From an uncultured Bacilli bacterium (GTDB taxonomy: Bacteria > Bacillota_I > Bacilli_A > RF39 > UBA660): a stretch of 5,445 bases of DNA. The DNA lies in assembly GCA_948552115.1 (NCBI GenBank), contig CAOWNX010000061.1:1-5445 (forward strand), written 5' to 3'. The translations under genes were made by a program, and so were the position numbers. A model generated the notes under the pieces. That model searched no databases. It was not told the origin of the DNA and worked only from the letters and a program-made list of their open reading frames with translations. Positions 1 to 5,445 of this stretch are shown piece after piece. Within the stretch, counting starts at the first letter, position 1. Each line of letters starts with the position of its first letter.

Positions 1-253
1 CTACTCCTTTTTTATCATCTCTAGTTGGTGCTTGATTTACACTCACTCCATCTACTTTAAAGTTTACTTTCACATCATATTGATCAACATAATATGGAAC
101 ACTTCCCTTTATCACATCATACTCATCAGTTTCTTCAAACAAAGCAAAAGTTCTGTATAAAATAATTCCTGCTACCAACAAAACAAGACTGATACTAAAT
201 ATAATCATTGTTTGTTTTTTCTTTTTGTTTTTTTTGAATGCTGATAAATTCAT
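1..253 (-). CDS. Membrane-anchored, probably surface-exposed protein, N-terminal part only
   Basis: This is the first 84 codons of a minus-strand gene that begins with ATG at 253 and runs off the left edge. The start is supported by an AGGTGA ribosome binding site about 7 bases upstream (near 260-264). Residues 7-14 are almost all lysine. They are followed by one hydrophobic helix at about residues 16-33 (MIIFSISLVLLVAGIILY) and then an acidic, polar segment. Positively charged residues before a single helix predict a short cytoplasmic tail with the rest outside the cell. There is no lipobox cysteine and no obvious signal-peptidase site, so it is probably anchored by the uncleaved helix. The stretch after the helix (FALFEETDEYDVIKGSVPYY) resembles, from memory, N-termini of hypothetical secreted or surface proteins in uncultured low-GC gut bacteria. 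That is an impression, not a family assignment. The function is unknown. It is transcribed away from the dehydrogenase, so the two are not in one operon. Confidence 0.85.
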   Translation of the reverse strand, partial: MNLSAFKKNKKKKQTMIIFSISLVLLVAGIILYRTFALFEETDEYDVIKGSVPYYVDQYDVKVNFKVDGVSVNQAPTRDDKKGV

Positions 254-442
254 AAAATTCACCTACTAAAACTATTATGGACCGTCAACCAAAATATATT
301 TACTTTTTATTTTATAACACTAAGTTTATCACATAATTAATATTATATCTAGGAAATTCATATTAAAAATGGTGTAAAAAGAAAATAGAAATAAAAATAA
401 AAGAAAAGAATTCGGTTATAATAAAATTAGGAGGTAAAGAAA
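254..442. other. Divergent intergenic spacer with weak promoter candidates
   Basis: These 189 bases separate the divergent starts of the membrane protein and the dehydrogenase, so they should hold a promoter for each. On the minus strand a perfect TATAAT lies at 347-342, but the expected -35 region (about 364-371) is only A/T-rich and does not resemble TTGACA. It would give a leader of about 80 bases. On the plus strand I find no convincing -35/-10 pair. The one TATAAT (417-422) lies too close to the AGGAGG at 429-434. The sequence is too AT-rich for promoter calls by eye to be firm. Confidence 0.4.
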
Positions 443-1231
443 ATGAGATTAGAAAATAGGGTAGCTATTGTTACAGGTGGAGCAATGGGTAATGGTTTGG
501 GAATTGTCAAAGTGTTCTTAAAAAATGGTGCTGACGTAATCATTTTAGATTATGCCAAAGAACTAAATGAAACTCTAGAAGAGTTAAAAAAAGAATATCA
601 AAAAGTATCGGGAATCCAAGTAGATATCAGAGATGAAATAAAACTACATAATATTGTAGAAGAAATCATCCAAGAAAAAGGAAAAATAGATATTTTAGTA
701 AACAATGCTGGAGTTGCTAAACTAGTTCCATTTTTAGAAATGACAGACGAAATAAGAGACTATCATTTTGATATCAATATCAAAGGAACATGGAATGTAA
801 CAAAAGAAATTTTACCTTACATGAAAAAACAGAAGTATGGAAGAATTGTAAATTTATCGAGTGTTACTGGACCGATGGTTGCAGATTCTGGAGAAGTCGC
901 TTATGCCACAACCAAAGCAGCATTAATGGGATTTACAAAAGCATTAGCAATTGAAGTAGTAGAAGATAATATAACCGTAAATGCCATCCAGCCAGGATAC
1001 ATTATGACGCCAATGGTAGAAAAAATAGCAAAAGATAGCGATTCTAAAAATCCACAAAGTGTTGTAGACGGGATTGCTGAAGGTATTCCAATGAAACGAC
1101 TTGGAACCATTGAAGAACTTGGATATCTTGCACTATTTTTAGCAAGTGACGAATCAAGTTATATAACAGGACAAGGCTTTGTAATTGATGGAGGATCAAC
1201 ACTTCCTGAAACAAAAAGCGTAGGAGTATAA
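443..1231 (+). CDS. ucpA: UcpA-type short-chain dehydrogenase/reductase (SDR)
   Basis: This is a complete 262-residue cytoplasmic NAD(P)-dependent oxidoreductase of the classical SDR family, close to the usual length of about 250 residues. The cofactor-binding loop TGGAMGNG is at residues 11-18. D36, at the end of the second beta strand, suggests a preference for NAD(H). NNAG is at 87-90, and the catalytic residues are N112, S140, Y154 and K158 (YATTK). The PG loop is at 184-185 and the typical C-terminal ITGQGFVIDGG follows. Several stretches match what I remember of Escherichia coli UcpA very closely: DINIKG.WNVTK, SSVTG.MVAD.GE, FLASDESSY.TG, and the ending IDGGSTLPET.SVG. The family is therefore clear and the ucpA assignment likely. 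UcpA's natural substrate is not established; the E. coli gene has been linked to furan tolerance. ATG 443 follows AGGAGG (429-434) by 8 bases. The gene stands alone, with its own terminator immediately after the stop. Confidence 0.93.
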   Translation: MRLENRVAIVTGGAMGNGLGIVKVFLKNGADVIILDYAKELNETLEELKKEYQKVSGIQVDIRDEIKLHNIVEEIIQEKGKIDILVNNAGVAKLVPFLEMTDEIRDYHFDINIKGTWNVTKEILPYMKKQKYGRIVNLSSVTGPMVADSGEVAYATTKAALMGFTKALAIEVVEDNITVNAIQPGYIMTPMVEKIAKDSDSKNPQSVVDGIAEGIPMKRLGTIEELGYLALFLASDESSYITGQGFVIDGGSTLPETKSVGV

Positions 1232-1238
1232 AAAGGTG

Positions 1239-1270
1239 AGACAATTTTTTATTAAGATTGTCTTTTTTTT
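1239..1270 (+). terminator. Rho-independent terminator of the dehydrogenase gene
   Basis: AGACAAT (1239-1245) pairs perfectly with ATTGTCT (1257-1263). Three further inner pairs, one of them T-G, leave a five-base loop. The right arm runs directly into eight T residues (1263-1270). The hairpin starts 7 bases after the TAA stop. The stem is AT-rich and thus modest in strength, but its position and T-run are typical. Confidence 0.85.
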
Positions 1271-1278
1271 GAAAAAAA

Positions 1279-1307
1279 TTGACAAGAAAATGAAATTTTG
1301 GTACTGT
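1279..1307 (+). promoter_or_regulatory. Sigma-A-type promoter for the microprotein/coiled-coil unit
   Basis: A perfect -35 box TTGACA (1279-1284) is followed after exactly 17 bases by TACTGT (1302-1307). That is a poor -10 hexamer, but it is preceded by TG plus one base (1299-1301), giving an extended -10. An A-tract (1272-1278) lies just upstream of the -35 box. Transcription would start near 1314, leaving a leader of about 25 bases before the small gene at 1339. The promoter sits immediately after the dehydrogenase terminator, so this is an independent transcription unit. Confidence 0.75.
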
Positions 1308-1338
1308 AAAAAACATTCTTTAACAAGGAGATTACAAA

Positions 1339-1449
1339 ATGAACAATTTATTAGACAATTTATATGTTCTATTGCAAAAACTTGAAAAAATAGAACAAAA
1401 ATTAAATGAAATAAAGGAGAGCAGTCATGATAACAAGTACCAAAAATAA
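1339..1449 (+). CDS. 36-residue leucine-zipper-like microprotein overlapping the next gene
   Basis: This is a small gene of 36 codons with ATG at 1339 and TAA at 1447-1449. Its ribosome binding site AAGGAGA (1325-1331) has ideal spacing of about 7-8 bases, and a recognisable promoter lies just upstream. Residues L4, L8, L11, L15, I18, L22 and I25 follow an exact 4-3-4-3-4-3 heptad pattern with lysine, glutamate and glutamine between them. The peptide should therefore form an amphipathic helix able to dimerise or join another coiled coil. The C-terminal 11 residues are polar. Its last 23 bases overlap the start of the 668-residue gene in a different reading frame, and that gene's ribosome binding site lies inside it, so the two are probably translationally coupled. 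The function is unknown. It could be a partner of the large coiled-coil protein, or mainly a leader ORF that controls its translation. I recognise no known family. Confidence 0.72.
   Translation: MNNLLDNLYVLLQKLEKIEQKLNEIKESSHDNKYQK
1413..1419 (+). promoter_or_regulatory. Ribosome binding site inside the microprotein gene
   Basis: AAAGGAG lies 7 bases before ATG 1427 and fixes the start of the 668-residue protein. In that frame there is a stop codon (TAA, 1412-1414), so no longer start is possible. Because the site lies within the coding sequence of the microprotein, ribosomes translating the small gene pass over it. They terminate just downstream, at 1447-1449, a typical coupling arrangement. 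Confidence 0.8.
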
Positions 1450-3433
1450 AAAAGAAGAAAAAATCATTACGAACTTAAAAAAAAGAATAGAAGAGTTATC
1501 CACACAAATCGATTCACTAAGTCAGGATGACTATTCCAAAAACTTCTTTCAAGAAAAAATAGGCAGCTTAAAAGAAGCAATTGATTATATCAAACAAACA
1601 ATCATTCACATCATTGAAGAATGTTTAGAAAACATGACAGAAAAGGAATTGCGAAATTGTCAACTCACAAAAGATTGTTACGAATTTAATAAAAATCTCT
1701 TTAAACAATCTATGGATAACGCAAAAGAATTAGGTTCCTCTGCTCTAAAAGATTTTCGTAATCAAGACACATACGTAGATTTACATCTAACGAATAAACA
1801 AAAAGAAAGAATTGTTGACTTCCTCACATTAGGAAGATATTACAAAAGTAAAGATTTAGAATATATTGATGCAAGTATTTTATTTTTAGAAGAAGAAGAA
1901 ATTCGCAAACATTTCACTTCAAAAATGAAAAATAAAAATTTGATTCAAGAAATAGAAAGAGCTGTAGATTTCTATCATTTATATAAAAATAATTCGGAAG
2001 AATTTGACAAGAAGAAATTTGAACAATTTTTAAAAGATTGTACTCCAAGCTTCTACGAATATTTATGTAAAGATTTCCAAAAAGAACTAGAGACTTTAAT
2101 TGCAAGAGAACTAGAAGAATTAAAACTTCCAAAGGGTTACTTAAACATTATTGAAAAATTAAAGATAGAAGGCTTTTATAAAATAATTGAAAGATTGGAA
2201 AATTACGTTCAATTAAATGAATATCTAAAAACAAAAGAAGAATCAATCAAAGAAGAAACAACGAAAAATCAACAAAAAATTGAAAGAGAAGAACAACAAT
2301 TCAATGAATCACTAAAAGATGTTGAAATTTTAAAAAAAGAATTATTAGATTATTGTTACAAAAAATTTGAAATCAAAAAAAATGCTTGTTCACTAACCAA
2401 AGAAGAAGAACGACTATTGTTAGAACTTTTGCAAAATCAGAGATATGATAAAGATTTTTTTACAAATATCGAAAATTTCTTTCAATATTACTATCAAAGC
2501 ACATTAGAAGAAGAACAATTAAACCAATATGACAGAAACTTTAAAATGTGGCAAGAGACTTTTAAAATGAAAGCAAGTGAAACAGGACATAAAGCCGAAA
2601 GAGAACTTGCCAGATATCATCGATATGAACAGATTTCTTTATTAGAACAAGAAAAAGAAGGATTAGAAATCAAAAAAGTTGTTTTAGAAGAAGAATTGAG
2701 AAAATATGGTCCCAAATTTTTCTTAATATTTTCAAAAAAAAGAAAAGAAAAATATAAAGAAATTCAAAATCAAATAAAAGAAACAGAACGCTTATTAGAA
2801 AAAAATGAACATGAATTAGCCAAAAAGAAAAAATACTTTAATCAAGATCAACATAAACCATATACAGAAAAAAATTTTTTAAGAGAAAAAAATGAAAATA
2901 TGCAACAAATCATGCAATTTTTAACACTTACTAATGAAATCGTAATTCCAATGCCAAATTCAAAAACCGAAATTGAGAATTCTTATGCAAAAGCTTTTGA
3001 AAGTATAGAAAATGATTTTGCATCAATTAGTATTCCAAAAGAATCCGTATTATTGGATTTTATGAGAAGAGTCAGTGATAAATATATTGCATGGAGTTCT
3101 ATGGCAAGAGAAGAATTAGTAAAGAAAAGAAAGAAGACAGAATCTTATGAACATCCTTTTATCGACTTACTTTGCCAAACATATGGCTGTGAACGTAATA
3201 GAAAATTAAATTTTCGAGAAATTGAAAATATAAAAGAAATATTAGACTTATTACAATTATTTAAATCTTTTATAGAAGAAAATCACTTAAACTCCTTAAC
3301 TATGAAAGATTTAGAGCGATTAAATAAAATTTATAATACAGAAATAGAATTACCAAATCTGAGCAATCTTTCTATTGCGGAAAAAGATGAAAGAGAACTA
3401 TCCAAAAAGAGAAAAAAACCAAGAGTAATATGA
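1427..3433 (+). CDS. Large lysine/glutamate-rich coiled-coil protein of unknown function, paralogue 1
   Basis: This 668-residue protein is complete; I recognise no named family. It is strongly charged (K, E, Q, N) and appears almost wholly alpha-helical. It has no signal peptide, no clear transmembrane helix, no Walker A motif and no visible catalytic motif, which with nine cysteines suggests a cytoplasmic location. Residues 10-262 form an N-terminal region shared with the next gene, including QID (27-29), FF (40-41), SLK (47-49), NMTEKEL (69-75) and YKNN....FDKKK (186-197). A coiled-coil stretch follows at about 263-305. A second conserved block spans 326-375 and ends in DRNFKMW. A long coiled coil at about 400-470 is interrupted by GPKFFLIFSKKRK (428-440). 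The C-terminus is helical and ends in the basic tail SKKRKKPRVI. The gene overlaps the microprotein by 23 bases and is followed 2 bases after its TGA by a terminator hairpin. A structural, scaffold or cytoskeleton-like role is only an inference. Confidence 0.93.
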   Translation: MITSTKNKKEEKIITNLKKRIEELSTQIDSLSQDDYSKNFFQEKIGSLKEAIDYIKQTIIHIIEECLENMTEKELRNCQLTKDCYEFNKNLFKQSMDNAKELGSSALKDFRNQDTYVDLHLTNKQKERIVDFLTLGRYYKSKDLEYIDASILFLEEEEIRKHFTSKMKNKNLIQEIERAVDFYHLYKNNSEEFDKKKFEQFLKDCTPSFYEYLCKDFQKELETLIARELEELKLPKGYLNIIEKLKIEGFYKIIERLENYVQLNEYLKTKEESIKEETTKNQQKIEREEQQFNESLKDVEILKKELLDYCYKKFEIKKNACSLTKEEERLLLELLQNQRYDKDFFTNIENFFQYYYQSTLEEEQLNQYDRNFKMWQETFKMKASETGHKAERELARYHRYEQISLLEQEKEGLEIKKVVLEEELRKYGPKFFLIFSKKRKEKYKEIQNQIKETERLLEKNEHELAKKKKYFNQDQHKPYTEKNFLREKNENMQQIMQFLTLTNEIVIPMPNSKTEIENSYAKAFESIENDFASISIPKESVLLDFMRRVSDKYIAWSSMAREELVKKRKKTESYEHPFIDLLCQTYGCERNRKLNFREIENIKEILDLLQLFKSFIEENHLNSLTMKDLERLNKIYNTEIELPNLSNLSIAEKDERELSKKRKKPRVI

Positions 3434-3435
3434 AC

Positions 3436-3471
3436 AAAAAATACGTGATAAAATTTCATGTATTTTTTCTT
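3436..3471 (+). terminator. Strong Rho-independent terminator of the coiled-coil unit
   Basis: AAAATACGTGA (3438-3448) pairs with TCATGTATTTT (3456-3466) in an 11-bp stem with a single G-T wobble and a seven-base loop. Two more A-T pairs extend the base. The right arm ends in a T-run (3463-3468, then CTTT). Because the base of the stem has A's on one side and T's on the other, it could also terminate minus-strand transcripts. Confidence 0.88.
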
Positions 3472-3474
3472 TGC

Positions 3475-3508
3475 CAATTTTTGTTATATTCCAAATAAGC
3501 AAAAATTG
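3475..3508. repeat. Nine-base perfect inverted repeat abutting the -35 box
   Basis: CAATTTTTG (3475-3483) is repeated in inverted form as CAAAAATTG (3500-3508), with 16 bases between. The right arm ends one base before the TTGACA of the promoter for the next gene. The position suits an operator for a dimeric regulator, but the arms are AT-rich and the match may be chance. Confidence 0.45.
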
Positions 3509-3536
3509 TTGACATTTGAAAAAAAAGGGGTATAAT
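3509..3536 (+). promoter_or_regulatory. Consensus sigma-A promoter for the second coiled-coil gene
   Basis: TTGACA (3509-3514) and TATAAT (3531-3536) both match the consensus perfectly and are separated by 16 bases, one short of the optimum 17. Transcription would start near 3543, giving a leader of about 50 bases. This is the strongest-looking promoter in the window. It follows the preceding terminator closely, so the second paralogue is transcribed independently of the first. Confidence 0.9.
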
Positions 3537-3552
3537 AACACCCATTAAAAAG

Positions 3553-3578
3553 AAATTCGGCTCAAAAAGCTGAAATTT
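3553..3578 (+). promoter_or_regulatory. Leader-RNA hairpin directly before the ribosome binding site
   Basis: In the leader, AAATTCGGCT (3553-3562) can pair with AGCTGAAATTT (3568-3578). This makes ten pairs, with one G-U pair and one bulged A, around a five-base CAAAA loop. The stem ends one or two bases before the ribosome binding site AGGGGG (3579-3584). No T-run follows, so it is not a terminator. It could stabilise the mRNA 5' end or modulate ribosome access. I do not recognise it as a known riboswitch; it is too small for most classes. Confidence 0.6.
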
Positions 3579-3592
3579 AGGGGGATTAAAAA

Positions 3593-5445
3593 ATGGAATG
3601 TTTAGCCAATATGTCACAAGAAGACAAAAGAATTGTGCAAGAGATTAATGAAAATATCGAAAAAATAAAAAACCAAATCGATGTACTAGAAATGGATACA
3701 GCATATCAAGAATTTTTTGCAAATAGAATTGCAAGTTTAAAATCATGCCTTGAATATTTAAATAAAAAAATGGTAGAAATCTATGCAAAGTATATTAGAA
3801 ACATGAGCAAAAAGGAACTGGAAGAAGTTAATTTTGTTCGTGAAATGTATGAAAAAGCTTCAAATACTTTACTTCAAAATACACAAAATATCGAAGCAAC
3901 TTATCGACAAGGAATTGCAGATTTAAAACAATCAGATAATTATGTCAATGGACGCTTAAATGAAAATGAAAAAAAAGTATTAAGAACGATTTGCCAATAC
4001 AAAAAAGATGTAGAAATTTCCGAAGACGGAAAACTAAGTGTAGCAGATCTTTGTATTTTATTGGTAAATAATACAGATTTATGCAACAAATACTTGAATG
4101 AAGTTCAAGATTCAAAATTAAAAGAACAGATTCAATTAGCATTAAAATTGTATGAATTCTATAAAAATAATGCAGATTGTTTTGATAAGAAAAAATTAGA
4201 ACGATTATTAAAAGGAAAAGCAAAAGGTTTTTATGATTTAGCAATCACTACATTACAAAAAGAAATAGAAAACATGATATTAAAAGATTTAGATAATTGT
4301 CAACAATTTCCAAAAAGAATTGAAGATATTATTCAAAATATGAAAAGCTCAGGAATGTTTAAATGGATTGATACATTAGAAAATTCAATGAATGATAGTG
4401 ATGATTTAGTAAAAGAAGAAAACAATTTAAGAAATAAATATTTGGTTTCAAAAGAACAAGAAACAAGACAAGCTGTAAAATATTTGAGTTCACTAGAAAA
4501 TCCACAAGTATTAAGACAAGCTGCAATTAATTATGTTGCCAGTCAAAGAGGAGTAACAAATCCACCATCTCTAAGAGATGTAACCGAAGAAAATCTAATG
4601 CTTGAATTTACCAAAAATGCTACATCAAATGAAAATTTTGCAGAAAATTTAGATGCTTTCTTTTCTGATCTTCAAACAATATTAGAAAAAACTCTTTCCA
4701 TTCAAGATACAGATCAGAGATTTTCAAAATGGAAAAAAGAATATGATAAAGAAACAGCTGTTGCCAAAAAACAAATGTCTGCTGGTGACCGCATCATTCA
4801 AATCAAAATAGAAATGAGAGAATTAAACAATCAAATTGAAAAAGCACGACAAGAATTAGAGAATATTTTATGTACAGAAAGCGAACAAAAATATCAAACG
4901 AAAATATACATGCAACACCAAAAAGAAAAAGTTGAATTAGATAAAAGAAAAGAAGAAATTTGTCAAATTCTTACAGAAAAAGGAGTTATGACACCATTAT
5001 TAGAAGAAAAAATTACAAAGTGTCCAAATATATCCGACTTAGAAGAAATATATCGTCCATTCAAAGGAAATCAAGAAGTAAGCAAAGGAAGACGATTTGG
5101 AATTATTTGTAAAATGTGGAAAAAGATTTCTGGAATCTATAATAGAACTGCATTAGATTATATAAAAAATAAAAGAATAAAAAGACAAAAACAGTGTGAA
5201 CAATTATTGTTAGATGAAGAAAAAGTAAAACCATTAGATAGTTTCACAAATAAAGAAATCGTTTCACAAAATGCAATGGAAGAGTTTATGTTTACAAGAA
5301 ATTTAAAACATAAATCAAAAAAGTTATTTTCTTCAGAAGAAAAGAAACAAAGATATTCTGATTGTTTAAACAAAATTAGAGAATTAGAAAATGCACGTTC
5401 TCAAAAAGAAAGTGAACTATGTCTTCAACAAAATAAATTAGATAC
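3593..5445 (+). CDS. Large coiled-coil protein of unknown function, paralogue 2, C-terminus outside window
   Basis: The frame is open from ATG 3593 to the right edge (617 codons, no stop), so the protein is longer than shown. The start follows AGGGGG by about 8 bases, and a consensus promoter lies upstream. It is a diverged paralogue of the 668-residue protein. Shared landmarks fall at nearly the same positions: QID (28-30), FF (41-42), SLK (48-50), NMSKKEL (70-76), YKNN....FDKKK (190-201), a block at 332-357 ending in LDAFF, and DQRFSKW (374-380). Between residues 185 and 207, 13 of 23 residues are identical by my count. Residues about 395-460 look coiled-coil. A basic/aromatic amphipathic patch, RRFGIICKMWKKISGIY, is at 500-516, and a further charged helix runs to the edge. 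It has 14 cysteines and no signal peptide, transmembrane helix or enzyme motif that I can see, suggesting a cytoplasmic protein. The function is unknown. Confidence 0.92.
   Translation, partial: MECLANMSQEDKRIVQEINENIEKIKNQIDVLEMDTAYQEFFANRIASLKSCLEYLNKKMVEIYAKYIRNMSKKELEEVNFVREMYEKASNTLLQNTQNIEATYRQGIADLKQSDNYVNGRLNENEKKVLRTICQYKKDVEISEDGKLSVADLCILLVNNTDLCNKYLNEVQDSKLKEQIQLALKLYEFYKNNADCFDKKKLERLLKGKAKGFYDLAITTLQKEIENMILKDLDNCQQFPKRIEDIIQNMKSSGMFKWIDTLENSMNDSDDLVKEENNLRNKYLVSKEQETRQAVKYLSSLENPQVLRQAAINYVASQRGVTNPPSLRDVTEENLMLEFTKNATSNENFAENLDAFFSDLQTILEKTLSIQDTDQRFSKWKKEYDKETAVAKKQMSAGDRIIQIKIEMRELNNQIEKARQELENILCTESEQKYQTKIYMQHQKEKVELDKRKEEICQILTEKGVMTPLLEEKITKCPNISDLEEIYRPFKGNQEVSKGRRFGIICKMWKKISGIYNRTALDYIKNKRIKRQKQCEQLLLDEEKVKPLDSFTNKEIVSQNAMEEFMFTRNLKHKSKKLFSSEEKKQRYSDCLNKIRELENARSQKESELCLQQNKLD

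Noticed and set aside
283..288. TTGACG on the minus strand as a -35 box for the membrane-protein gene
   Set aside because: Seventeen bases further on lies the ribosome binding site rather than a -10 box. The only -10-like sequence (CATAAT) is too close.
417..422. TATAAT just upstream of the dehydrogenase as a -10 box
   Set aside because: It would start transcription inside the AGGAGG ribosome binding site, and the corresponding -35 position (about 394-399) is AAATAA. It is probably a chance match in AT-rich DNA.
1044..1316. Open frames on the minus strand opposite the dehydrogenase (901-1110 and 1044-1316)
   Set aside because: They lie antisense to a gene with intact catalytic motifs, have no ribosome binding sites of note, and show composition expected of reversed AT-rich coding sequence.
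1339..1449. The small frame as a frameshifted N-terminus of the large gene
   Set aside because: The 668-residue protein's own N-terminus aligns with that of the paralogue (EEKIITNLKKRIEELSTQID against EDKRIVQEINENIEKIKNQID-type spacing), and it has its own ribosome binding site. Nothing is missing from it.
1914..2132. Leucine-rich minus-strand open frames inside the coiled-coil genes (1914-2132, 3945-4244, 5158-5373)
   Set aside because: Reverse reading of lysine/glutamate-rich AT-rich genes yields leucine/phenylalanine-rich frames that mimic membrane proteins. None has independent signals.
1427..3433. SMC/Rad50-like ATPase because of the long charged coiled coils
   Set aside because: There is no Walker A P-loop at the N-terminus, no ABC signature, and no Walker B motif at the C-terminus. 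The sequence gives only coiled-coil character.
3431..3451. TGA stop followed in frame by another TGA and then TAA, as would fit a code in which TGA encodes tryptophan
   Set aside because: All tryptophans in the readable genes use TGG (for example in MWQ, AWSS, KWID, KWKK, MWKK), and no TGA interrupts the long frames. In an AT-rich genome with reassigned TGA, TGA would be expected to dominate. The standard bacterial code is preferred, although recoding would add only seven residues.

Overview
The window is very AT-rich DNA. It has strong AGGAGG-type ribosome binding sites, sigma-A-like promoters and hairpin-plus-T-run terminators. This fits a low-GC Gram-positive bacterium (Bacillota, or a related uncultured gut Bacilli/Mycoplasmatota lineage). 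Tryptophan is written TGG throughout and TGA ends one gene, so the standard bacterial code is the better reading. The species cannot be named from this sequence.

Layout. (1) At the left edge, on the minus strand, lies the first part of a membrane-anchored, probably surface-exposed protein; the rest is outside the window. (2) A divergent spacer leads to a complete short-chain dehydrogenase/reductase on the plus strand (443-1231), recognisable as a UcpA-type oxidoreductase and closed by its own terminator. (3) A new promoter starts a two-gene unit. Its first gene is a 36-residue leucine-zipper-like microprotein (1339-1449). Its second is a 668-residue, lysine/glutamate-rich, predicted coiled-coil protein (1427-3433), whose start codon and ribosome binding site lie inside the small gene. 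The unit ends in a strong terminator. (4) A consensus promoter with a nearby inverted repeat and a leader hairpin drives a second large coiled-coil protein (3593 to beyond the right edge, at least 617 residues).

The main point of interest is that the two large proteins are diverged tandem paralogues. They can be lined up almost without gaps from about residue 10 to at least residue 380. I recognise no enzyme motif, Walker box, signal peptide or clear transmembrane helix in either, and I cannot assign them to a named family. They look like cytoplasmic structural or scaffold-like proteins. Each copy has its own promoter and a different leader: a coupled microprotein for the first, an RNA hairpin for the second. 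The dehydrogenase is transcriptionally insulated from them and is probably unrelated in function.
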